51,023 nucleotides of DNA from Glutamicibacter uratoxydans. GTDB lineage: Bacteria > Actinomycetota > Actinomycetes > Actinomycetales > Micrococcaceae. Of this stretch, positions 1 through 7,025 are shown piece by piece (the stretch's first letter is position 1; each line of letters begins with the position of its first letter). Location of the stretch: positions 1-51,023 of the forward strand of contig NZ_BJNY01000023.1 in the NCBI RefSeq assembly GCF_006539925.1. Reading direction: 5' to 3'. A program made the translations under genes and the position numbers. The notes below the pieces were generated by a model. It saw only the letters and a list, made by a program, of their open reading frames with translations. It did no database searches and was not told the DNA's origin.

Positions 1-33
1 AGCCAGCTCGGTCAGTGCGGTGGAATTATTCAT
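1..33 (-). CDS. 5' end of an unidentified gene, cut by the window edge
   Basis: An ATG at 33-31 reads leftwards as MNNSTALTELA before the sequence ends. It follows a Shine-Dalgarno-like GGGAGAA about 5 nt upstream, so a real start is likely. It is the next minus-strand gene after the HopA1 gene, separated by 284 bp that contain a possible operator. The polar, Ser/Thr-containing start would suit a RiPP leader peptide, and the position next to the modification enzymes makes a precursor gene possible. Eleven residues cannot prove that; a regulator or enzyme is equally allowed. No function is assigned. Confidence 0.5.
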   Translation of the reverse strand, partial: MNNSTALTELA

Positions 34-136
34 GGAGTTCTCCCTATGTGAGATGGATGGTGATACTGAAGATTGCTGTTAGTTGGAGCTTCAAGCAGCT
101 CGCAGTAACAGAGGGTGAATTTACCCAAGCGAAAAA

Positions 137-157
137 CATTGATTGCGTATATCAATG
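137..157. promoter_or_regulatory. 7-7-7 inverted repeat, possible operator
   Basis: Perfect inverted repeat CATTGAT / ATCAATG with a 7-nt AT-rich spacer. It lies about 105 nt upstream of the gene starting at 33, in the only sizeable gap of the minus-strand cluster. The symmetry and place suggest a dimeric regulator site or promoter element. No regulator gene is visible in the cluster, so this is inference. The rest of 34-317 is AT-rich and holds no gene I can support. Confidence 0.35.
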
Positions 158-266
158 AGATTCAACTTGAATAGCTGGATGCCAAAAGAAATTTGACAAG
201 TTTTTCGCGAATTGATGTTCCCATTTGTCGGCACTTCGTTTATTCGCATTTTCGCCACTATGGTTT

Positions 267-283
267 CTTCCGGTGGCCGGAAG
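267..283 (-). terminator. Short hairpin after the HopA1 gene
   Basis: Perfect 7-bp stem CTTCCGG/CCGGAAG with a 3-nt loop, 35 nt past the HopA1 stop codon on the minus strand. No U-run follows, so it may be an attenuator or mRNA 3'-end hairpin rather than a complete intrinsic terminator. Confidence 0.35.
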
Positions 284-317
284 TTCTAGGTATACGTGAA
301 ACTCTCAAAAAATGGGT

Positions 318-1283
318 TCACACATAGTTTTCGGAAGGGTGCTCACTGTTGATACAGGCCAGTGCGGCTTGGTTGGCCCAAGCTTCCTTGATCGATATTC
401 GCTGATCGTGAGCATCAATAAGAGAGTCAGTTAGTATTCGAGAGCGATGTTGGCCAAAACTTAATCGGGCATATTCTGTACGCCGATCGGCAGGTTCCAT
501 AGCTATCGCTATTCCTGGACCGATCGTCCTGCTAAAAATGGAGGTTGGGCAGCTGACCGTCGCATTTCCCCAGAACATGCTTTGAAGCTCTTGTTCGACT
601 CTTGGTCTGTCCATGTTTGGCACGTAAACGACTATGGAATCGCTTCTGGGATATGCAGCAGACGAAGAGAGGACTTTGATATGGAAACCTGATGCGTGGG
701 TTTCAAGCATGTCCTGAAGGTGGCCCCAGCGAGACAGAGCCTGTTCCGCTGAGTCAGATGCTATGTAGAAACGAGTGGCGTTGCGACTGTCTTGAACACC
801 TTTACCACCGATGGCGAGTAAGTATCCTGGCGTAGTTCGCGCCCTCCAACTTGGCATTCGTACGGTTGCTAATCCGTCCGAGCTTTGTACGGCGACATCA
901 TCCCAAGGAACCAGTACTTTCACCCCGCCCAATTGCACAGTGGCGTGGACCTGGCCGTTCACTGTTTTCGAACTGCCATTAATTGATTTGTCGACTCGCT
1001 GCCAAATTGTTGGCTGCCGAATCTCGTCGATAAAATTCTGCGCGTAATCCTGATATCCCGTTGTTGGCTCATCAGCCAAGTGTGGGTTCTGCACATGATA
1101 TTGCAGGTAAATTTCGTGAGCGATCTGAGATCTCAGTTCACTGCGGCTGCCGGCTGACAAATGTTTATCGCCAATACGGGCTTGGATCGTCCGCAAGTTC
1201 AGTTTGGCGGTATTCGCAAAGTTTTCTAGGTGGCTTTCAAACGGTGATGCCACGAGACGATGTTGAGTTGTCAATAGACTCAT
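318..1283 (-). CDS. HopA1-domain protein, putative RiPP lyase (LxmY/TvaD-like)
   Basis: A 321-residue protein matching the HopA1 effector-domain family of actinobacteria. The fold's conserved C-terminal blocks are present: TPGYLLAIGG (151-160), the RFY strand (171-173), FHIKVLSSSAAYPRSD (200-215) followed by a VVYVP strand, and SFGQHRSRIL (275-284). In class V lanthipeptide (LxmY) and thioamitide (TvaD) clusters, HopA1 proteins work with an APH-type kinase: the kinase phosphorylates Ser/Thr in a precursor and the HopA1 protein eliminates phosphate to give dehydroamino acids. I chose the ATG at 1283, which has a GGGGGA ribosome site, rather than 1322; the gene then overlaps the kinase end by 47 bp, implying translational coupling. 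The family call is from motif recognition; the biochemical role is inferred from the partner gene. Confidence 0.75.
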   Translation of the reverse strand: MSLLTTQHRLVASPFESHLENFANTAKLNLRTIQARIGDKHLSAGSRSELRSQIAHEIYLQYHVQNPHLADEPTTGYQDYAQNFIDEIRQPTIWQRVDKSINGSSKTVNGQVHATVQLGGVKVLVPWDDVAVQSSDGLATVRMPSWRARTTPGYLLAIGGKGVQDSRNATRFYIASDSAEQALSRWGHLQDMLETHASGFHIKVLSSSAAYPRSDSIVVYVPNMDRPRVEQELQSMFWGNATVSCPTSIFSRTIGPGIAIAMEPADRRTEYARLSFGQHRSRILTDSLIDAHDQRISIKEAWANQAALACINSEHPSENYV

Positions 1284-2385
1284 TTGTATTTTCCCCCAAG
1301 CCAAGTGCTGCTTGATATGCATCGGGCGTAATCAATGCCCTGCGACCGATGCTTAGTGCAGCTCGTTCAATTCCCGATAGCTTCGAAACCATGCCAGCAC
1401 GGGCGATGGTCCTTTCCACTAGGTGCCATCCAAGCCGTGCTGTGGCACGCAGCCCTAGATTAGGATCGGATGCTTCTCTGTTGTTCTTATAGGTTTTCCA
1501 AAAATTTCCAATGTGGACAGTTGCCTCGTTCATGCGAGCTGCAATGAGAGTTGTTGCGCTCTGTTCATTAAATTTCTCTGGAGGCCTCTGCCCATCACCT
1601 CGCGAGGTGACCGTGTCGAGGATCGATCGGTATAACCACTCACCGGCCATCATTCCGACGTCCCTGGCGGCGTCCCCTCGACCGAAATCTTCCCAGTCCA
1701 AGAGCATGAGCTGCTCGTCGTTCAAATAGAACTGGTCAAGTCGAAGATCTCCGTGTATTGCCGCCGTGAGATTCTGCTTCTCGTCAGAAAGTAGATCTTC
1801 TGCCGCACAGATCAGTTCTTCGTCTTGCTGAAGCTGCGACCACAAATCCAATTCCGCCAGTGTCAAGTCGACATAACGGTTTTTGGGAATGCCGTGACGC
1901 AGCATCTGGACTATTCCGAAAACTGGCTTAGTTTCGGGCAGATGGTCACTTGGCAGATTATGCAGTTCCGCTACAACCTTCGCAGCCATACTCGCGAAGT
2001 TCTGAGGAAGCATTTCATCGACCAAGAGATGAGCCACCGATGTTCCTGCGCAATATTCGAAAGCAATTGCTTTGAGATTGTTGTCGCTGGCCAATACTCG
2101 TGGAGTCGTTTGATGGCTGCCTTGCACCTGGGTAATAGTTGATTCGTGCATCAATGATCGTTCAAAAGCATCTGCCGCAGAGGCTCCACTGACAAACCTT
2201 TTGACAAAGACTTTTGTGTGGTCTGCAAGGGTCATCACCCAGGTATCGTTTCTCCCTGCAAAAGCAGCAGGAGAAATTTCAATACTTTGCGGATATCCAC
2301 TGTCCTTTAGCAGGGAGTTGACCTGCTCGGCGGCTTCAAAGGTGGATGGAGCCGTTGAAGCTGGATGCTGGGCAGTGATTGCCAT
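1237..2385 (-). CDS. APH-family kinase, putative RiPP Ser/Thr kinase (LxmK/TvaC-like)
   Basis: A 382-residue aminoglycoside-phosphotransferase-fold protein. It shows the N-lobe lysine (K62 in VFVKRF), the catalytic-loop motif HGDLRLDQ (211-218, with Gln in place of the usual Asn) and the metal-binding LLDWEDFGRGDAARD (228-242). Start chosen at 2385, directly after AGAGGAC; the open frame runs 20 codons further upstream without a ribosome site. Taken alone it could be an antibiotic or small-molecule kinase. Its 47-bp overlap with a HopA1 gene, and the exporter upstream, point instead to the split dehydratase kinase of class V lanthipeptide or thioamitide pathways, acting on Ser/Thr of a ribosomal peptide in the cytoplasm. 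The substrate is not visible in this window. Confidence 0.75.
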   Translation of the reverse strand: MAITAQHPASTAPSTFEAAEQVNSLLKDSGYPQSIEISPAAFAGRNDTWVMTLADHTKVFVKRFVSGASAADAFERSLMHESTITQVQGSHQTTPRVLASDNNLKAIAFEYCAGTSVAHLLVDEMLPQNFASMAAKVVAELHNLPSDHLPETKPVFGIVQMLRHGIPKNRYVDLTLAELDLWSQLQQDEELICAAEDLLSDEKQNLTAAIHGDLRLDQFYLNDEQLMLLDWEDFGRGDAARDVGMMAGEWLYRSILDTVTSRGDGQRPPEKFNEQSATTLIAARMNEATVHIGNFWKTYKNNREASDPNLGLRATARLGWHLVERTIARAGMVSKLSGIERAALSIGRRALITPDAYQAALGLGENTNESIDNSTSSRGITV

Positions 2386-2452
2386 AATGTCCTCTTTCGT
2401 GCTGCGGATACCCGGGAGCCTGCATGCTCCACAAGTACCGCACACAATTCGT

Positions 2453-2581
2453 CTAGAGCAGGAAAGTAGTGACTACGTAAGCCGCCGCAATACCCAGAAT
2501 CAGCATGATTGCACTACGCAAGTACTTCTTAGTTGCAGCAGTCTTGGCTTCCTGGTTTTGGTGGTTCAGTTCGTTGTTCAT
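2453..2581 (-). CDS. 42-residue single-span membrane peptide
   Basis: A small gene in the gap between the ABC permease and the kinase. ATG at 2581 after AAGGAAAT, stop TAG at 2453. The product has a polar N-terminus (MNNELNHQNQEAK...), a KKYLR basic stretch at about 18-22 and one hydrophobic helix (about 23-42). It has no cysteine, so it cannot be a lanthionine-forming core. It fits either a small accessory or immunity subunit of the exporter or, less likely, a hydrophobic precursor with few Ser/Thr. Ribosome site, co-direction and tight spacing (45 bp after the permease, 67 bp before the kinase) argue that it is real. No family recognised. Confidence 0.6.
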   Translation of the reverse strand: MNNELNHQNQEAKTAATKKYLRSAIMLILGIAAAYVVTTFLL

Positions 2582-2626
2582 CGTTCTATTTCCTTACGTC
2601 GTTGATCTGTTAGTTCGAAACTGGGG

Positions 2627-3532
2627 CTAGATATCGTTGGCGGATCGGAGCGAAGCTCGCAGAGAGATCCGCGAACCGGTGCGCAACGCGTTGTTTGTAT
2701 AGAGCTTGGCGACAATGTTGAACAGCACTGGAATTGCCACCAGGGCAATGGCTGCAGCTGTGGCCATCTGCCACATCTCAACGCTTTCTAGGCCGAAACG
2801 AATTGGCATGAGGTAGGAGGAGAAGAGCGGCACAAACGAAAGAACCTTCAGCCAAGTGCTTTCCAAGTGTGTCGGCGCCATGTACAAAGAAACAACGAGC
2901 AAAACCATCTGAAGCACTGAAAGCGGCATCACTGCGCTGGCTAGGTCTTCTTGCCTTGCAACTGTTGCGGCTAGTGCTGTGTTCAATAGTGCGAAGACGG
3001 AATAGCCCAACAGGTACCAGACGATGAACCAAATGAGGGCCGGTCCAGGCTCAACCTGAAGGAAGGAGAAACCATCTTTAATGGCGAATCCTGCAACTGC
3101 AGCTCCGCCGATAAGCAGCAGTTGCGCCAGGCTCACGAGACCGATGCCGATGATTTTTCCGGCCAGCAACGGGCGTATACCGATTTTGGTCAGCAGGATC
3201 TCTACAATTCGCGAGGACTTCTCTTCAACAACGCCCGTTGTCAGCGACTGTGCGGAGTAGACCAGTGAAGCCAACAGTGCGCAGATCATGGCCGTTGCAA
3301 AAATCAGTTTGGGGTTCAGGTTCGCCGGCTCAGATCCCTGCATGCTGTTGCCAAGAAGCGTGGCGCCAAACCCTGCAGCTACTCCGACGCCGATAGCCAG
3401 CAACAGTGTGGTGATAAGGATCGTCCGGTTAGTGACACGCGTCAAAATTTCTCTTCGAATCACCAATAGCATTTCGCGTAGCGGCTGCCCCGACTGGGTG
3501 TTCAGCGAATCTTTCGATAGTGCGTTGCTCAT
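2627..3532 (-). CDS. ABC-2 type exporter permease
   Basis: A 301-residue multi-span protein of the ABC-2/NatB group. A cytoplasmic N-terminus with LVIRREILTRVTNRT (about 23-37) precedes the first helix. It then has a region (about 75-115) resembling the TTGVVEEKSSRIVEILLTK segment typical of NatB/CcmB-like permeases, followed by about five further helices. The start lies 2 nt past the stop of the ATPase gene, with GGAGTC as ribosome site, so both are surely one transporter. In a RiPP cluster it would export the product or give self-resistance; that role is inferred from context. Confidence 0.8.
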   Translation of the reverse strand: MSNALSKDSLNTQSGQPLREMLLVIRREILTRVTNRTILITTLLLAIGVGVAAGFGATLLGNSMQGSEPANLNPKLIFATAMICALLASLVYSAQSLTTGVVEEKSSRIVEILLTKIGIRPLLAGKIIGIGLVSLAQLLLIGGAAVAGFAIKDGFSFLQVEPGPALIWFIVWYLLGYSVFALLNTALAATVARQEDLASAVMPLSVLQMVLLVVSLYMAPTHLESTWLKVLSFVPLFSSYLMPIRFGLESVEMWQMATAAAIALVAIPVLFNIVAKLYTNNALRTGSRISLRASLRSANDI

Positions 3533-3534
3533 GA

Positions 3535-4503
3535 TCAGACTCCAGCCGTTTCGAGATTTTCAGCCGTTTCGCGGGCTTTCCCGCGACCAGCAGAGATGTA
3601 CTTTTCGTTTAGCAGCTCTTCCAGCGAACGCTGCACAGGTTCAATCCCCCGCAAGGACCCAAGTCGCCATGCCGCGGCAAGAACGTTGGGTGGAATATCG
3701 CCGTCCCCGTGGTCGAGGCTGACAAGTACTTCGCGTCGATTCTCCTGATTCAGCTGAACCGAAACACCTTCGACAAGTTCGGCCTCAGCAGCAAAAGACT
3801 CTGCACTTCGTGAGAAACAGAAGTTCCAACGGGACTGGTTTTCGCGTTTCAATTCAGAGATGGATCCGCTGGCAACCACATGACCTTTATCAAGAATGCA
3901 CACTCTGTCGCACAGCTTCTCTACAAGATCCAGCTGGTGGGATGAGAACAGCACGCCTACACCTTGCGCAGCTTGTTCTTGCAGAAGGGAACCCATTGTT
4001 GCTACAGCAGTTGGGTCCAAACCAGAGAACGGTTCATCGAGCACCAGCAGGTTTGGATTGCCTACGAGAGCAACTGCCAGCTGTACTCGTTGCTGATTGC
4101 CGAGGGACAGATCCTGGACGAGTGTCTTCTCGCGGCCCTGCAGCCCAAGTGAGGCGATGAGGTCATCTGCAATGCCACGAGCTGCCTTGGTGCTATTTCC
4201 CTCGAGCAATGCAAAGTGGATGATTTGTTCACGAATCGGCATCTGTGGGTAAAGGCCGCGCTCTTCGGGCATGTAGCCGATCTTCCTGCGGTCGGCGCTG
4301 GTGATCGGACGTCCGTCCCAGGTGATTTCACCGGTGTCAGCGGCCAGCAGACCCAAGATTAAACGCATGGTTGTGGTCTTTCCTGCACCGTTGCCGCCAA
4401 TGAAACCGACGATCTCTCCAGGCTGGACGCCAAGATCCATACTGTGCAGGACCGTGTGGTTTCCGAAGCTTCGGCTTACACCGTTGAGCTGCAGCCCATT
4501 CAT
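3535..4503 (-). CDS. ABC exporter ATP-binding protein
   Basis: A 322-residue single-nucleotide-binding-domain ATPase. Walker A GGNGAGKTT (36-44), a Q-loop region around YMPEERGLYPQM (78-89), signature LSLGNQQR (132-139, the form common in ABC-2 exporters), Walker B LLVLDEP (152-158) and switch His189. The C-terminal extension of about 100 residues resembles the DUF4162-type tail of such exporters. ATG at 4503 is preceded by GAAGAGGT; the open frame extends 27 codons upstream but crosses the palindrome at 4534-4548. First gene of the minus-strand cluster; partner of the permease 2 nt downstream. Confidence 0.85.
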   Translation of the reverse strand: MNGLQLNGVSRSFGNHTVLHSMDLGVQPGEIVGFIGGNGAGKTTTMRLILGLLAADTGEITWDGRPITSADRRKIGYMPEERGLYPQMPIREQIIHFALLEGNSTKAARGIADDLIASLGLQGREKTLVQDLSLGNQQRVQLAVALVGNPNLLVLDEPFSGLDPTAVATMGSLLQEQAAQGVGVLFSSHQLDLVEKLCDRVCILDKGHVVASGSISELKRENQSRWNFCFSRSAESFAAEAELVEGVSVQLNQENRREVLVSLDHGDGDIPPNVLAAAWRLGSLRGIEPVQRSLEELLNEKYISAGRGKARETAENLETAGV

Positions 4504-4533
4504 TGTGACCTCTTCGTGTTGTTCTTCCTTGTT

Positions 4534-4548
4534 AATAAAGACTTTATT
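4534..4548. promoter_or_regulatory. AATAAAG-A-CTTTATT palindrome, possible operator
   Basis: Perfect 7-1-7 inverted repeat 31 bp before the exporter ATPase start and just downstream of the predicted promoter. A dimeric repressor bound here would block the whole cluster. No regulator gene is next to it, so the role is inference. Confidence 0.4.
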
Positions 4549-4579
4549 GAGCTGTGGGGAATCCATACCTGTACTTACG

Positions 4580-4607
4580 TACATATTCGGGCTGTCTAAA
4601 AGTTCAA
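4580..4607 (-). promoter_or_regulatory. Predicted promoter of the exporter/kinase/HopA1 cluster
   Basis: On the minus strand, TTGAAC (-35) and TATGTA (-10) are separated by 16 nt and lie about 77 nt before the ATPase start. A second symmetric element, TGTAC-TTAC-GTACA (4570-4583), overlaps the -10. Elements match consensus only partly. Confidence 0.35.
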
Positions 4608-5198
4608 GAGTTGAATGGTCACATCGAGCAGTTTTTGTAATCCTCCAGCGATTTCTCCTGCATTTGGATTCTGTACAGTCAGAGTTCCGGCGTGTGGATC
4701 TTTGAAGCTGGACCTATTTCAGCGCGCAGCAATAGCTTGGCTTTACATTGGTGAATTTAGCAACGATCCGTTCCCGCAGTAATAAGCAAGCGACCTGCGC
4801 GATGCAAGATTCAACTCATGACGTAGTCGCTCATCTACGCTGTAGGACAAAGAGGTTGTCTGTGAATGCCTCTAGATGCCTAGTGGTTCGACGATCGGGC
4901 CTGTGTTCAAAGAAGTCATGTACGCCCAGCTTTCCCGGAAAAGCCACACTTGAGTCATGATTCGGGTGCTTCGACCGGGCGACTATGGAAACGACGGCAG
5001 GGTTCAGCCGAGCTGCTGGAGTTCTCGATGGACAGTGAACTGATCACGAAATATGATTACCCGTTCTCTGGCAGGGTAACGTACTTGAGCTTGCGGCAGG
5101 CGAAGTTCGAAAACTCGCCTAGCGTGGGGCAAGCGTTATCGGTGTCCTGATAGAGAACTGTCACCGATGTGTCGAGACATCACATCGTTAAAACAAAG
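4608..5198. other. Intergenic region without a supported gene
   Basis: About 590 bp between the cluster promoter and the YjdM terminator. Two short plus-strand frames (4748-4960, 4950-5150) have no good ribosome site, no recognisable domain and unusual composition. I see no RNA gene or repeat here. It may be the boundary between the AT-richer cluster and ordinary chromosome. Confidence 0.4.
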
Positions 5199-5239
5199 TT
5201 GCGGTAGCGAGCTTCAAAGAACGAAGCTGGCCACCGCAA
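5199..5239 (-). terminator. Intrinsic terminator of the YjdM gene
   Basis: Long imperfect stem beginning TTGCGGT and ending ACCGCAA, with inner AGCTTC/GAAGCT pairing and a 7-nt loop. On the minus strand it is followed by a T-rich stretch (CTTTGTTTT). It sits 37 nt past the yjdM stop. Confidence 0.75.
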
Positions 5240-5275
5240 ATTCACTGTTCATGCCAAAGAAGGTCTCTACGATGC

Positions 5276-5623
5276 CTAGATCTTCTTCACGATCGAAGAC
5301 TTGAGTTCCATTTGCCCAAATCCATCGACTTTGGCGGCGATGTCATGGTCGCCGTTATCCGGCACCAAGCGGATATTGCGGACCTTGGTGCCTGCCTTCA
5401 GCGCGCTCTGCGCACCCTTGACCTTCATGGTCTTGGTGATGCTGACGGTATCGCCGTCCTGCAGCACATTGCCCACTGCGTCCTTGATGACAAGCTCAGC
5501 AGCCGGCGATTCCTCGGCTTCGGCATTCCACTCATGACCGCATTCGGGGCAGACCAGAAGCGCATCCATCTCATAGGTGTATTCGCTGGAGCATTTAGGG
5601 CACGGTGGCAAGGTATCAGACAT
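5276..5623 (-). CDS. yjdM: YjdM/PhnA-family zinc-ribbon protein
   Basis: A 115-residue protein with an N-terminal zinc ribbon (C8-x2-C11 and C25-x2-C28) followed by the PhnA beta domain, including DGDTVSITKTMKVKG (about 56-70) and ending SSIVKKI. Length and motifs match the YjdM (formerly PhnA) family. The old annotation as alkylphosphonate uptake protein is not supported for the family in general, and its cellular role is not settled. It stands alone, with its own terminator. Confidence 0.9.
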   Translation of the reverse strand: MSDTLPPCPKCSSEYTYEMDALLVCPECGHEWNAEAEESPAAELVIKDAVGNVLQDGDTVSITKTMKVKGAQSALKAGTKVRNIRLVPDNGDHDIAAKVDGFGQMELKSSIVKKI

Positions 5624-5797
5624 GCGAGTATTTTAGCCCGAGCAGACCGCGAACCTATCATGCAATCGGTAGTCGAAAAGAGGCCGAAAGCTCTTCGTAA
5701 GACGAATGTCATGGGCGCCCATTTCTCTTGTGCGTGCGGGGTCGATAACGCATACTCAGGCTAGAAGCACAGCGTGCGTTATTCACCAGGGGGAATC

Positions 5798-6988
5798 ATG
5801 TCCAAGCATCACAAGTACCGCAGGTATGAGTCTTCCTATATGGCCGCCCCCCGGGACGGAATTGCACTGGAAGTGTTGGCCCACGCAGAAAAAGCTGGAG
5901 CCAAGGCAGGCTACGCGACCGCCAAGGAACACCTCTATCGCAACATCGGCGTGGGGGCAGCTCTGGGACAGGCTGAAATTGACGAGCTGCTCGCCGCCGC
6001 CGAACGCGCAGGAGCCGCTGCGGCCCTTGCTTCGGCACGCAAGGTACTCGCCAAGACGCTTCGCACCTCTTTCAGCCCTGCTCCGATGCAGGCACCTGCC
6101 GAGGCCCAACCCGCCCCGCTACCCATGACCCAACCGGTAGAGCCGGCTCCCTATGCGCAAACCTATGAGGAGCCACTGGCCAGATACAACCCGCCCATCG
6201 GCTATGTCCCCATGCCCAAGGTCAAAACCGATCAGCATGTCCTGACGGTGACCCGTGTACAGCGCCTGAGCGAACAGATGGTACGCGTCGTTGCTTCGGC
6301 ACCGAACCTCGGCGGCTACCGTTCCAATGGGGCGCTAGATGAGTACGTGAAGGTATTTGTCGCCGATCCAGCGCTGGGTCTGACACCTCCCTACGACCTG
6401 CGCACGTTGCGCCAGCACCTGCCGCGCGAGCTCATGCCACGCTCCAAGTCCTACACGATTCGTTGGGTTGATACGTTGACCGACGAGTTGGCCATCGACT
6501 TTGTCGTCCATGGGGAACCTGGAACGGTAGGCCATTGGGCTGGAACCGTTGAACCCGGGGCTGCGCTGGTGATCTCTCCGGCGCGCAGCAAGTCCTCATT
6601 CAAGCTCATTGCCGACAATTACATTTTGGCGGCGGACGAGGCAGGGATTCCTGCCATCAGCAAGATCCTAGAGGCACTGCCCGAGCAGGCGCAGGGAATT
6701 GCCCTGCTGGAAATCGCGGATCAGCAGTCAATGTTTGACGTGAAACATCCGGAAAACGTTGATTTACGCTGGGTCACCAGGGACGGCGTCCCTGCAGGCC
6801 GCAGCAATGTCCTACTCTCAGCCTTCCAGGAACTGCAACTACCGGCGATGAACACCACCGTGGTTGCCCATGCCGAACGTTCGACGATCAAGGCCATTGG
6901 GCATGTCTGCGACCAATGGAGGATCCATAAGGGTCAACGACACATCTCCTCCTACTGGACCCTGCGCGAAGACCGATTGCTACGCTAG
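5798..6988 (+). CDS. Siderophore-interacting protein with an Ala-rich N-terminal extension
   Basis: A 396-residue protein. The C-terminal two thirds (from about residue 145) are a ViuB/SIP-type flavin reductase: an FAD-binding beta-barrel with the SYTIRWVD block and a NAD(P)H-binding domain. It would reduce Fe(III)-siderophore in the cytoplasm to free Fe(II). The first about 130 residues are unlike ordinary SIPs: helical, Ala/Glu-rich (LLAAAERAGAAAALASARK) and then Pro-rich. ATG at 5798 follows AGGGGGAA; the open frame begins earlier with a GTG at 5774. A second SIP is encoded at 13438. The lipase follows after 37 nt. Confidence 0.85.
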   Translation: MSKHHKYRRYESSYMAAPRDGIALEVLAHAEKAGAKAGYATAKEHLYRNIGVGAALGQAEIDELLAAAERAGAAAALASARKVLAKTLRTSFSPAPMQAPAEAQPAPLPMTQPVEPAPYAQTYEEPLARYNPPIGYVPMPKVKTDQHVLTVTRVQRLSEQMVRVVASAPNLGGYRSNGALDEYVKVFVADPALGLTPPYDLRTLRQHLPRELMPRSKSYTIRWVDTLTDELAIDFVVHGEPGTVGHWAGTVEPGAALVISPARSKSSFKLIADNYILAADEAGIPAISKILEALPEQAQGIALLEIADQQSMFDVKHPENVDLRWVTRDGVPAGRSNVLLSAFQELQLPAMNTTVVAHAERSTIKAIGHVCDQWRIHKGQRHISSYWTLREDRLLR

Positions 6989-7025
6989 ATAGGCACCTGA
7001 CCTCAAACTGCGCCGAAAGCAAACC

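Noticed and set aside
2453-2581. Reading the 42-residue peptide as a lanthipeptide precursor
   Set aside because: It has no cysteine and only a few Ser/Thr within a membrane helix, so lanthionine rings cannot form; kept as a membrane peptide of unknown role.
4748-5150. Two overlapping short plus-strand frames
   Set aside because: No convincing ribosome site, domain or conserved pattern; left as intergenic.
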